This document shows, one piece after another, positions 46,677 through 57,273 of a DNA stretch of 64,000 nucleotides. Origin of the DNA: Volutella citrinella. Its lineage: Eukaryota; Ascomycota; Sordariomycetes; Hypocreales; Nectriaceae. The position numbers and the translations under genes were made by a program. The DNA is taken from the NCBI GenBank assembly GCA_034401135.1, contig JAWZSP010000007.1, forward strand, positions 3,100,001 to 3,164,000. The letters run 5' to 3'. The notes beneath the pieces were generated by a model, which had not been told where the DNA came from, made no database searches, and worked only from the letters and a program-made list of their open reading frames with translations. Position 1 is the stretch's first letter; each line of letters begins with the position of its first letter.

Positions 46677-47522
46677 ATGCCTTTTGCTGGGACAGGTCGT
46701 CCAAGGTCCTGGGTGGCACATAACAACACCAGCGACGGCACCGAAACAAGCACAGAGGCCGCCCAGCCCAGCACAAGCCAGGACGCCCAGTCCATCATGG
46801 AGAGGATTGCTGCCCTGGCCAAGGCTGACGAAGTGGCCCAGTTAAGCACCAACGAGGCGGCCCAGCCCAGCGACAATAAAGCCAACTGGGACAAACGCGG
46901 ACGACTGCATAGACAACGATGAAGAAGGCACCCAGGACGACACTCAAGAAGACACTCTGCCCCCCAACATTGACGACCTCCTTGTGGAGCTGCACCGTCG
47001 CCTGACGGCGACAGAGATGACGGCAGTCAGGGCACCATCGGGGGAGGTGCCTCCTCTCTTCGAAGAACTCGGCCCGGAGGTTCCTCTGCGCCCCAGCTCC
47101 CCACTAGGGGATGAGTTTATATTATTTCAACTTCCTTCTCGGCCACCGTCCGCCACCCCCTCCTCTCATGGGGAATATTTCCAAAGGACCGAAAACGATA
47201 AAAGCGACCAAGACAACCAGCACATTGGTGAAGACTGGATGGATTACGAAGAAGAAGTCCCCCAGGACGATAGCGAAGAAGCGATCCCGCCCCCCAACAT
47301 CGACGAGCTCCTAGTGGAGCTGCACCGTCGCCTGACGCCGACAGCGCTGCCGGGTCTCATGGCGCCGTCGGGGTCCCCCCTCCCTATTTCCCAGAACTCG
47401 GCCCAGAGATTCCACTCCGCCCCTCCACCCCAGCAGGGAGGGAGGTTGTACCATTTCAGCCTCCTTCGAGGCCACCGTCCGGGCCTCCTTCGCCTCCGCC
47501 ATGGCCGAAATGTCGGCTCTGA
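46677..47522 (+). pseudogene. Unrecognised acidic/Pro-rich protein gene with 330-bp internal duplication and two frame breaks
   Basis: Starts MPFAGTGRPRSWVAHN at a good ATG after a CT-rich leader. The frame from the ATG stops at 46920-46922, but the adjacent frame carries ADDCIDNDEEGTQDDTQEDT, LPPNIDDLLVELHRRLTATE and EVPPLFEELGPEVPLRPSSP, and then, exactly 330 bp (110 codons) later, the parallel MDYEEEVPQDDSEEAIPPPNIDEL, LVELHRRLTPT. In the second copy a one-base loss near 47373 moves the matching ELGPEIPLRPS and PFQPPSRPPSGPPSPPP segment back to the first frame, ending at TGA 47520-47522. So the reading order is frame A, then B, then A. No GT..AG intron of normal size repairs the first break. 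I infer a gene that duplicated internally and is decaying, though a sequencing error at either break would also fit. No known domain. Confidence 0.6.
46910..47500 (+). repeat. Two ~260-bp direct repeats, period 330
   Basis: Unit 1 about 46910-47170, unit 2 about 47240-47500. Best-conserved core is identical over 24 bases at 46984-47007 and 47314-47337 (GTGGAGCTGCACCGTCGCCT and on), encoding VELHRRLT. The offset is a multiple of three, so it arose as an in-frame coding duplication. Confidence 0.8.
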
Positions 47523-47866
47523 GTACGATTTTCAGTTTCTAGGTCTGCTGCAACATTTTATTGTTTTCTTTTTTAAAAAATCCCTGCTTCTGGTCCAGCT
47601 CCTGTCTACTTTCATCACGGCATGAAGAAGAATAAGCGCCAGAGGGGTAGATGTTGCTAACGCATTGCTATTATTGGGATTCAGGAGAAGAATATGGAAA
47701 GAGCAACTATTTGAGGCTTAAAAGCAGTTTTCGGGAGTGAGAGAGCGAGTCTCGTCTAGTACACCTCTACAATGCAATACATCTCTTGTCCTCACTGCCC
47801 TCGCGGGAAAAACCTCTTCTCCATACAGTCGCTGGCATACGCAGCCCACCCACGCTGGCACGTCAC
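47523..47866. other. Intergenic between convergent units
   Basis: Includes a mixed T/A run (47567-47580) and AT-rich sequence, probably 3' ends of both neighbours. No gene. Confidence 0.45.
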
Positions 47867-48871
47867 TCAACCGCTACCAATCTCATGACTCCCCCTCATG
47901 TCCATCATTCGTTTCACATCCCCGAGATACTCGCTGGCCATGTTGACAATGATGCTTGCGTGCCCCTCCTCCGGAAACAGCTTGTACTGACAGCCGACCA
48001 GGCTCGCCTTGGCCTTCTCAGCCATGCCCGGTGGTACATTCTTGTCCAGACCACCCTGATACAGGGCCAATGTGTTGTCCTCCACCTTGACGTCCGCGAT
48101 CGAGAAGCCCCATTCACTTCCAAACAGCTTGGCCTCGTGCGCGGAGCCCGCAGCGCTCTCTCGCAGCGCTTCCCGCAAGTTCTCGCTCATAATCTCCTGG
48201 AATCCGCGGACATTCTTTGTCCACAGCGCGGCATCCACCGGCGGCCGCGACTCCATCATCTTGCCCAGCGATGCCTGGTACGCATCTGGGTTCTCCCTGT
48301 CGCGCGCGGCGTTGCCGAGTGCATAGTCAAGGCCTGCCGCGACTAGACGGGGTGCCCACGGCGCCACGAGCAGCATGATGCGTGACTCCAGCAGCATTCC
48401 CTGGGTGCCGAGGGAGGCGGGCCAGAGGCCGCAGACGATGGCGGCGGCCCGGAGCCTTGCGCGCGAGATCCTGTGGTAGCATGCGAGGACGTACGGGCCG
48501 CCTCCAGAGCTTCCTATGCAGGCAAAGGTCTGGATGCCCAGGTGGTCGGCCAGCGCCAGCACATCCGACGGCCAGTCCAGCAGCCGCCGATTGGGGTCGA
48601 ACGTGCTGTGTCCCATCCCGGGGCGGTCAGGACAGATCAATTGGATGCCCAAGGCCATGGCGGCCTCATGTAGGAGCGCGCCCTCGATGCGCGAGGCGGG
48701 ATAGCTGTGGAAGTAGAAGGCATAGTGCGACGGTTTTGAGGGCGACGAGGACCCGTAGATGGCGTACGATAGCGTGCGCCCGTCAGGGAGTAGGATCTGG
48801 GCTACCTGTTCCCCGGCGGCGGCGGGGGTATCGGCGACATTGAGCTTGGCATCGGCACTGGTGGAGTCCAT
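47867..48871 (-). CDS. Alpha/beta-hydrolase
   Basis: Single exon, 334 residues, no signal peptide, so probably cytosolic. Alpha/beta-hydrolase fold landmarks in order: FYFHSYPASRIE (oxyanion-hole region), DRPGMGHS, nucleophile elbow GSSGGGPYV (Ser), acid candidate in YQGGLDKNVPP, and base His in FPEEGHASI. Resembles the epoxide hydrolase/haloperoxidase-like group of serine hydrolases; the acyl or ester substrate is unknown. I start at ATG 48871 (MDSTSADAK); the upstream part of the frame begins with non-ATG codons only. It is in tandem with the next minus-strand gene, 518 bp apart. Confidence 0.9.
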   Translation of the reverse strand: MDSTSADAKLNVADTPAAAGEQVAQILLPDGRTLSYAIYGSSSPSKPSHYAFYFHSYPASRIEGALLHEAAMALGIQLICPDRPGMGHSTFDPNRRLLDWPSDVLALADHLGIQTFACIGSSGGGPYVLACYHRISRARLRAAAIVCGLWPASLGTQGMLLESRIMLLVAPWAPRLVAAGLDYALGNAARDRENPDAYQASLGKMMESRPPVDAALWTKNVRGFQEIMSENLREALRESAAGSAHEAKLFGSEWGFSIADVKVEDNTLALYQGGLDKNVPPGMAEKAKASLVGCQYKLFPEEGHASIIVNMASEYLGDVKRMMDMRGSHEIGSG

Positions 48872-49389
48872 GTTGCTGCACGCGCACACGGCAGTAGGCT
48901 ATTGAAGTTGTGAGTCGCCGACCAACAGCTCTGCGGATGCTGTTTCAATTGTTGGCCCTGGAGAGACCACGTCGCGTCAGCACCATCTCTTGCGCTAGGA
49001 TCTCAGGCCCATGTGGAAGCGAGGGCCCCTGTTCTAACGATAAGCGCGTGGGTGTGGCGATGCACCGCGATGAAACCATTCTAGGTCGGTAAATTACACT
49101 AAAAATGGCACGGATACTCTGCACTTTGTAGTATGTTGCCAATGGTCGCATCGGCCAGAACAGCCAACCCAGTGCCCAAACACCAGGTAGAAGTAATCGG
49201 CAGTGAAGATGCTTCAGAAGTTGCACAAGATTGGGAAACATGTTACCGACACACATCGTTCCACATACATTAGTCAATTAACTACTCTGTACTGCTTGGT
49301 AAATTGCCCATCAAGTGTCGCCAACACAACCCCACGAGCCTCCAATCCACCAGTCGATGAATAGCAAGGAAACTTCACCAAACTACCCA
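48872..49389. other. Intergenic, alpha/beta-hydrolase promoter
   Basis: 518 bp between two minus-strand genes. No gene or repeat recognised. Confidence 0.45.
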
Positions 49390-51203
49390 CTAGTAGTACT
49401 TCGGGTTCTTGGGGTCGGACAGATCATAGATGACAACACTGTGAGGACGCGCACCGCCGCGGGTCCGGGTAAAGATCTGCTCAAAGTCAATGGTGCGGTT
49501 GAAGCTGAGCGAGCCGTCGTCGTTGATGTCGATCCAGTGGCCCTTGTAGTCGCCGGGAGTGTTGACAATGGAGATCTATCTCTGGTTAGCCTCGCCGTCC
49601 GCCGCAGCCGTGAATTGCCGGCACTCACCTCTCCGGCCTGGACAAAGTAGCCGGTCACGAGCAGGTTCTTCTTGTCGGGCGAAATCTTGACGTAGTGGGG
49701 GCCGATAATGGGCTGGGTCTCGTTGGGGTCGTCGAGGCGCTTCACGTTGTTGAGGTCCGAGATGTCGAGGGCGGCGACGTGGTTGCCGAGCGTGATGGTG
49801 AAGTAGGCAAACTTGCCGTCGTCGCTAATGTCCGAGTAGATGGCCAGAGACTCCTTGGCCTTGTCGCCGAGGTCGTAGAGGAGCTCGGCGACACCCTGGT
49901 TTCCGTCCTTGTCCTTGCGGAAGGGGTAGATGATCCAGACTGGGATGGTTAGCTGGGAATACCTTCTGGGGCTGGGCTTTCTTACCTTGACCAGGTCCGA
50001 CGGCACTGCCAGGGAAACTAGATCAGTAATGTTTCATTAAGTCAAAAGTGGTATAGAAAACTCACGTGGCGAGAGCGGCGCTCTCCTTGTTACCCGGGAT
50101 AAACTTGACGTCCTGGATACCTTGGCCCTGGGAGGGTGTTAGCAGATGAAAAGAACAGGACCGCAAATCACTACCTTGGGGATGGTGATTGTAGAGATAA
50201 TCTTGTGCGTGTCCAGATCCCAGAGACGAAGAGTGTCGGCCTTCTTGATGCCAAGAGTAGGCTTCAGGATGGTGATGGGCACGACAAAGTCAGACGTGAG
50301 AATAATCCTCTTGTTAAAGTCGATGCTCAGACCGTGAGGAGAAAACTGTTCCCCGAGAATGTTCAAGGTGCTCTCGACATCCTCCGGCCACTCATGGATG
50401 ATGTTGCCCTTGGCATCTGTCTCAACAAGGCGGCCGGGCGTGGTGCCAACGGCGCTGCCCATGTAAGTGATGTAGAAGCCGCTGCATCAACATGTTAGCG
50501 AGTATCCACGGCGAGAGGACGTACTTACCCATCGGGCTTGGCTCGGATCTCGTCGACGATGGAGCTGAGGACGCCTCGGTTGCTGTGATCAAACTTGGGG
50601 TGGTAGGGATCCGAGACGTCGAAGTAAAAAGCAGTGTCTTGGGTCTTGAGCAGAGAGAGCAGTCCACCGCCGACAATGAGCTTGCCGTCGGCAGAAGGCC
50701 CAAGGTGGTGAGGCGAGTTGCCACTGCTTGGCACATCGGTAATGGCAATGATTGTGCCAAAGGTATCCTGTTCTTGTCAGCAAGTACAGTGCATCATAGT
50801 TGGAGAAGCTTACATCGTCCAGACTGGCCGTGATGAGGAAATCGGCGTGCTTGTTGTCGCCCGCACCGGTCCAGAAGTAGCCAATCTTCTTGGGCTTGAT
50901 GTTGGACACTTCAAACGGCTCGCTTGGCAGAGGCGGCGTGGGGATCTGGAGAATGGGCAACGGGGGAGCGTTGTCCGCCAGAGGCTCAGTGACACCCGGG
51001 ATGGCGGGGATCAGAGGGGGGAGGCTGAGCCCGAGCGGGTTGCGCTTCGTAAAGCCAGCTCCCGGGGAGGTCTTTGGCAGAGCACGCTTCAGAGACTCCA
51101 AGGGCTGGCCTGACTCGAACCGCTTGTCCACGACGGCAGGGCCGGCGAGGACTTGGGTGGCCAAGCACCCGGCAAGGGAAACGATGGTGACAAGGGAAGG
51201 CAT
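49390..51203 (-). CDS. Secreted selenium-binding protein / methanethiol-oxidase-like protein
   Basis: Seven exons, 51203-50814, 50767-50529, 50481-50175, 50127-50066, 50005-49986, 49939-49629 and 49575-49390, 1515 nt and 504 residues; every phase closes. Exon 5 is just 20 nt. It belongs to the SELENBP1/SBP56 beta-propeller family, some members of which oxidise methanethiol to formaldehyde, H2S and H2O2. Landmarks: DVPSSGNSPHHLGPSADGKL, GFYITYMGSA, FSPHGLSIDFNKRIILTSDF, GIQDVKFIPGNKE and PHSVVIYDLSDPKNPKYY at the end. Unlike the cytosolic animal enzyme, it begins with a signal peptide (MPSLVTIVSLAGCLATQVLA) and a Pro-rich linker of ~70 residues, so it is likely secreted. The His residues of the propeller could bind metal. 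The family's enzymatic role in fungi is inference. Confidence 0.88.
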
Positions 51204-53067
51204 CTTCACGCGCCAGAGTCGGAATCTCTGTGTTCAAACTCTCTCAATGTGGAGAAGTGAGCAAGTTTGCGATGTCGATGATCTGGTGAGAAGTTTTGAG
51301 GGAGTTCTGCACAGCTATATACACGAAGGAGACTGCTTGTCCAAGGCAGAATTCTCACATCTTGGCCAGTCCATGCTCGTTGCGCAACTTCAAGATGCAC
51401 TCTTTCGCCATCAGCGCACTATAATTGTATCATCAAGCCTCACAAAGACACCATTTGTCTCGATGATCAAGTTTTGTTGCCACGGCCATCACAATCTCCC
51501 GCGCTATCCCACGCTCCGCCGCGTATGCCATCACGGGTTGGTGTCGGTGTTGACGGCCGGGAAGACATCAGGTTCGCGCAAAAGGGCTAGACAAACAATT
51601 CTACGCCAGTTGATCCCGATCTGCACCGCTAGCCTTAGACAACTGGCCGTCTGAGACGGTGACGGCTAGGAGCAGAGTCGTCACATTGCATTGGCCTGGT
51701 TCTGATGACGATCGGGCTTGATGCTATCCAAAACAGGATATGGGGCGCCAATGTCAACCTGTGATAGGAAATCGATTATGCGACTTGCCTGAACTGCCGG
51801 CTAGTTCTATGCAAGAGTATCTGTTCTCATGACTGACTAACCCAGCTTGATGCCCTGGCCGCATGAACCAGCTCGGATCATGAACTAGCCGTATGCTGAT
51901 CGCCGGCCCTACGATGATGCAACATCAGCGCTCTATTCACTAGTGCCCTGTGCACGCAGGGCTGGAGGGCATTACGCTAGCTATTGGGCAAGGCGAGCTG
52001 AGAAATTGACCGAAAATCCCGGCACGTCGATGCCGAGCCCCACATCACCTATTAAACATACATTCAAGCTTCCTTGGCCGCTCGGGGGAATTGTACACTA
52101 AGACCGTTAGTGCGGACCCTTTGGCCCGCTTGCTGGAAGTCGACAGCTTTGCCCGTCGGCGTTCAGCGACCAATCCAACATGAGAAATCTCCTCAGTAAC
52201 AATCAGCATCCGAGTACATGTAGAAACGTCAAACATGAGCACAGGACCCGGGAAGGCGGTTTAAGCTCTTAGGCTTCAAAGAATTGGGTTTAAAAAAACA
52301 TAATAGTGACAGCTACTTAGGTGATGGATCGTTCAGATTGACATGCATGTCCATGGCTAGTCGTAATTGATACGCCTTCACGTCCAGTAGGCAACGTGCG
52401 TGTCGACCGCGATATTCATTAGCCATTGCTTTTGCACATCCGTGATGTAAGCATCCACGTCTAGGATAATGTCACCGCCCGCCAGGGGTACGACACACCC
52501 TAGTTGCGGCTCAATCACGTTATCACAAGCCAAGATGTCGAAACCCCAGATTCGGGTAGTGGGGGGCTAACGGGCTGCTATATCAAAGCGGCAGTCCCCC
52601 ACGACGATCTCGGGCCGTAGGCAGCTCTACCTCGTTTTCTTCTGGCAATGTCTCTGCTGATCGCGAGCACGACAGCGTCGGGCGAGGTGCCCGGTGCGTG
52701 AATGGCCTCACCTGGTTTGACCTGGGGCGCGCGTGGACAAGGTCGCCTCTGCATGTTGCCAAGATTCGTCATTTTGGCGCGCAAGAGGAATACTGTCGCC
52801 TCCAGTAGTTTGATTAGAACTGGTGATCTTGGTCGCTTCGGGACTCGGCGAGCTTCCCTCGGCCATGGTGTGCTCTGTTACGTTGATAAGGTTTCTCAAG
52901 AGGACAGGCGCCGACCACCCGGAGCGCGTTTCCGGCGATGTGCTCTACTAGAAACAGTATATATGCCATTGGCAGTCGTCGTTTTCAGCTATCTAGCTGC
53001 AACTGGATAATCAACTTGATACATTGTCCATCTGAATCCGTATACCCATTCTTGCAATTGTTTGATA
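51204..53067. promoter_or_regulatory. 1.9-kb divergent intergenic region, SBP gene / bicupin gene
   Basis: Between the starts of two genes for secreted proteins read outward. Short frames on both strands show no motif. A region of lower GC lies at 51840-52440. The bicupin's leader ends with TTTGATA before its ATG. Confidence 0.45.
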
Positions 53068-54568
53068 ATGAGGCACACTGTGCTTTTCTCAGCGGCCCTG
53101 GCTCTATGCGCCGGGGTGCAGTCGGCCCTCGCTGCCCCTTCCAGTGAGCAGAAACGGGATGAGCCAGGCTTCCCTCAAGGCCAGCCATACGATGGCAAGG
53201 GCAAGGGCAGCCGCATTCTTGGTATGACATCAACCTCTGTCCTATGAAGCTTTACTAAATGTGGCCAGGCGGAACGAACAAGGAGCTCGACCTCCAGAAC
53301 CCTGACAACCTCGGCCAGCAGTCTACTGACAATGGCGTGGTGCCAAACCTCAAATGGAGCTTCTCAGACTCCAAGACGCGGATTCTCAAGGGCGGCTGGG
53401 TCCGTGAGCAGGTCATCCAAGATTTGCCTTCCAGCCATGACATTGCTGGCGCGCAGCAGCACCTGAAGAAGGGTGCTATCCGTGAGCTCCACTGGCACCG
53501 TGTGGTGAGTATTTTGTGCAGGTTTTAGAAACCATTAACTAACCTTGTAGGCTGAATGGGGCATCGTGTACAGCGGGTCCGTACTCATCTCTGCTGTCGA
53601 CGAGCACGGCAAATTCCAGACGGAGAAGCTTGGCTACGGCGATATCTGGTATTTCCCCAAGGGCGTGGCCCATACCATTCAAGGTCTGGACGAGGAGAAC
53701 GAGTATCTGTTGGTGTTTGACGAGGCAGACTTTGATAAAATTGGGTGAGCACCGGGCCGGCCTCCTGTCTGTCGTATCAAACGCTAACAGTTCCAGTACA
53801 ACCTTCATGGTCGATGATTGGATCGCTCACACGCCGAGGGACATTCTGGCCAAGAACTTTGGAGTTGACCCTGAAGTCTTTGCAAACGTCACAAACCCTA
53901 CCCCTTACATTGTCCAGGCCAAGGTCGAGGACGATGTGTCGTCCGGGCCTCCAAGCACTCTCACCGGAGACGCCTCCTTTGTGTACCGCACTTTCCAGCA
54001 TAAGCCCGAGGCCATTGGTGGTACTGGCGGGGAGTTTTACAAGATTGACTCGACCAATTTTCCCATCAGCAAGACGCTGGCTGCAACCTTTGTCACTCTG
54101 AAGCCTGGTGGCCTGCGTGAGCTCCACTGGCACCCTAATGTGAGTATCGAGACGCCCTCCCTTGTGCTCTTCTTGGTGATCTGACATTGTCTAGGCCGAG
54201 GAGTGGCTGTACTTCCACAAGGGCGAGGCCAAGGCGACTGTATTCATCGGGTCCGCGGCTGCCCGTACCTTTGATTTCTCTGCTGGTGACACTGCGGTTT
54301 TCCCGGACAACTCTGGGTGAGTGGCACAAACGTGCGATGAATCCAAGGCTAGGTGTGCTGACAACCTTATAGTCACTACATCGAGAATACATCTGAGACG
54401 GAGGACCTCGTTTGGATCGAGGTGTACAAGAGCGACAGGGTTGCCGACATTCCTCTGACGCAGTGGCTCGCACTGACTCCTCCCCACATCGTCGCCCAGG
54501 TTCTCAACGTGCCCATTAGCTTTGTGGACAAGTTGAAGAAGGAGAAGCAGGTTCTGATTGCCAAATAG
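53068..54568 (+). CDS. Secreted bicupin, oxalate decarboxylase family, atypical lid
   Basis: Six exons, 53068-53221, 53269-53504, 53551-53744, 53797-54139, 54195-54316 and 54373-54568, 1245 nt and 414 residues. Signal peptide MRHTVLFSAALALCAGVQSALA. Cupin 1 metal ligands: His126 and His128 in HWHR, Glu132 and His171 in FPKGVAH. Cupin 2: His305 and His307 in HWHPN, Glu312 and His351. Both manganese sites are therefore complete, as in oxalate decarboxylase, which turns oxalate into formate and CO2. The flexible lid that in Bacillus OxdC reads SENST and carries the proton-donor Glu is here FDKIGTTF (191-198) with no Glu, so the activity may differ; lid changes in OxdC are known to favour oxidase chemistry. 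The Pro-rich segment after it, DWIAHTPRDILAKNFGV, is conserved. Start is the first ATG of the frame with a signal peptide. Confidence 0.92.
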
Positions 54569-55445
54569 GCTGTGGTCTTGTCATGAGAGGGCGGAGTGGC
54601 AGATCGCTGGTCTGCTCAATGCGTGGGGCATTGCCTAACATTCTGAGTACTCTTGGTCGATTTACATCATGATCAAGTGAATACTGTTAATATTTTTGTT
54701 CATATGAAACCAGAATATCCCTCTGAGCGACCGGCTCTTGCTGGTAGGTGACTTCTCCCATTGACTTAAAAGTTCTCCATAGTACCTGCGATCTGCTCAT
54801 GAACTGGCAATCTACCGAGAAGCATTCGCCTTGGCCGTACTGGTTATCACTTTTCGTTTGGAGCGCATCTTGGCATGCACAGGTGTGGCTATCGGCCGTG
54901 GATCCCGACGGCGTACTCTTATCGAGTCGTCGGATCCACGCTCTGCCAAAGGTCCAAAGCGAGTCAGCAGAGCCCCGGCCCAGGCTCTCGGTTGATCTAT
55001 AGGATACCCCTGATATTGCCTGCGAGTTTGCGGCGCAGCGATGCCATTTGGGTCAATTGGTTCCGGCTGAAAAGTCGTTAGCCCGTGAGTTCATCGTTGG
55101 CCAGAAACAGGCACAATCTTCGCTGCTAGTTTTCGCTGGTCTGATCATCTGATGTGGCATGAGGTGTTTAGGAGAGGGCGGCGGCCAGACCCGACTTGGC
55201 TTGAACTGTGGCTGGACTACACTCACACATAGCGCGTTGCTCATCTCACGAAGGCATTAGTGCTGCCAAACTTAGAGTCACCGCAGGCAAGCACTAACGT
55301 TAGTACGGGCGCCTTTTGGAATTGTAATTTTGCTGGAATCTGTTCCGACCAGCTGGCTTTTAACGGTTTGTTCCTGGGCTAGTAGAGTTTGAGTGTTTCC
55401 ACTCGTAAATTGCGTTCAACCGTCGCATCATCACCAACTCAAAAA
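54569..55445. other. Intergenic between bicupin and P450
   Basis: 877 bp. Holds a near-perfect inverted repeat at 54898-54939 (listed separately). No gene. Confidence 0.45.
54898..54939. repeat. Imperfect inverted repeat (hairpin)
   Basis: Left arm 54898-54912 (GTGGATCCCGACGGC) pairs with right arm 54926-54939 (GTCGTCGGATCCAC) apart from one bulged C and one mismatch, around a 13-base loop. It lies in an intergenic region upstream of the P450. Could be a dyad protein-binding site, an RNA hairpin in a 3' UTR, or chance. Confidence 0.7.
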
Positions 55446-57174
55446 ATGCTTGTGCCGCTTCTGCTTGCCGCAACCCTGCTGATTGCGACATACCTCTATA
55501 ACAGACTGCGATACACGCGTCTTCAGAAGTATGCCCACTTCCCGCAGGTCCAGCCGGATCTCTGGTTCGGCCACTTGAAGATCTTTGACGAGTTCCAGCG
55601 TCGCCGCCCGGTGAAGGACCATCCCGGTATGCGCCCGATCATCCGTGGAACCGAGTCTTCCTAACATCGGTGGAATAGATGAGTCCTTTCGGGACATGCA
55701 CGCCAGTATCGGCCGTCCGCCGATCATGCTTGTCGATCTGCGGCCATTCAGCCGGCCGGTGGTGCTGATCGCCAGCCATGAGGTCGCTGAGCAGATCTCA
55801 AGGCCGTCTGCCGCCCACCCATGGAGCGCCCCAAAGACAGACGTCTCGTACATTGAGCCGGCGCTTGGCAAAACCTCCATTCTAACCAAGGAAGGCTTGG
55901 AATGGAAGGCGCTCCGCAAGAGGTTCAATCCCGGCTTCTCACAGCAGCACATTATGACGCTGCTGCCGTGCATAATTGATAGGACGGCCATCTTCATTAA
56001 TAGACTTGAAGCTCTGGCCGACTCGGGCGAAGAGTTTGCCATGCTTCAGTATATGATGTCGCTGATCTTTGACATCATCGGCCTGGTCGTGATGGACTAT
56101 GACCTACACGCCCAAGACGACGATGTCACGACCCAGAGCGACGTCCTCAAAGCCTTTACTGAGCTCTCCAATACCTATGTCAACGAAACTGCGAGCCTCC
56201 CATGGTGGTGCGTCCCATTACTGTCGAGGAAGCGTTTCCGTCTCGCGAGAAAGATTGACAAGGGCCTCGCGGAGATTGTTCGCCAGCGGCACGGCAAGAC
56301 ATCCAGCTCACGCAGCATCCTCTCTCTCAGCCTTGAGGGCGTGGATTCACTGTCGCCAGAGTTTGTGAGCACTACGTCCGATCAGCTCAAGACGTTTCTG
56401 CTCGCGGGCCACGACACCACCACCATCATTCTGGCCTTTGTCCTGTACGAGCTGGAGCGCAGACCGTCAGCTCTCGAGGCAGTGCGCAAGGAGCTCGACG
56501 ACATCTTTGGGCCCGACACCGATCCGAAGGTGATGAGCGAGAGGTTTCTTTCCGCCGAAGGCCCCGAGCTGCTGGGCCGCATGACGTACGTGTCTGCCGT
56601 CGTCAAGGAGGCACTGCGCCTCCATTCGCCGGCGGGTTCCGGCCGCACAAGCCCCGACGGCGCCGGCTTCTACGTGCGCACGCCCGACGGCAACGAGTAC
56701 TGCCTCGACGGCACGATTATTTACCTCTGCCCGACGCTGCTGCACTATGACGAGGAGGTGTACGGGCCGACAGCGGACGAGTTCCGGCCGGAGCGGTGGC
56801 TGCGGGGCCGGGACGGCGCGGGCGAGCCGGGCTTCGGCGACATCCCCGCCAGCGCGTGGCGGCCGTTTGAGCGAGGGCCCCGGAACTGCATCGGGCAGGA
56901 GCTGGCCAACATTGAGATGCGCATCATTGTCGCCCTCTTGGCGCGCCGGTACGACTTTGTCAAGGTCGGGCTCGGGGAGCTGGCTCTCGAGAACGGCAAG
57001 CCGATCCTCCAGGAGAACGGGCAGTACGCTGTCAAGTCGAGGCTACATGTGGTGAGTCAAGTTTCTGCTGGCGGGCCACGCACGTTCTTTAGCTAATCCA
57101 TAGTGTAGTTGCATCGAATCACCAGGAAGCCAGCAGACGACATGATGATGAGGGTGAAACGAAGGGCCAATTGA
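55446..57174 (+). CDS. Cytochrome P450 monooxygenase
   Basis: Three exons, 55446-55626, 55679-57051 and 57109-57174, give 539 residues. N-terminal membrane anchor MLVPLLLAATLLIATYLYNR, so it sits in the ER. Landmarks: AGHDTT (oxygen-binding I helix), EALRLHSP (K helix ExxR), PERW and heme loop FERGPRNCIG with Cys at about 464. The last exon (RLHVLHRITRKPADDMMMRV) is often missed: without the 57052-57108 intron the frame runs to a false end, while splicing restores the usual P450 tail ending in a basic KRRAN. Family number and substrate cannot be told. The start ATG follows a run of A, and the intron at 55627 has a CTAAC branch site. It is near a bicupin and other secreted enzymes but no core secondary-metabolite synthase is seen. 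Confidence 0.93.
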
Positions 57175-57273
57175 TGGCAGCGCACGATTTCAACGACGGA
57201 TTTGGAAGATGTGATTTAGTATTCAGTCATGATTCTGGCACATTAAACCTTTGGATATACAACTTTTACAACA

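Noticed and set aside
57052..57096. P450 ending VSQVSAGGPRTFFS
   Set aside because: This is intron read-through; splicing 57052-57108 restores the normal P450 C-terminus.
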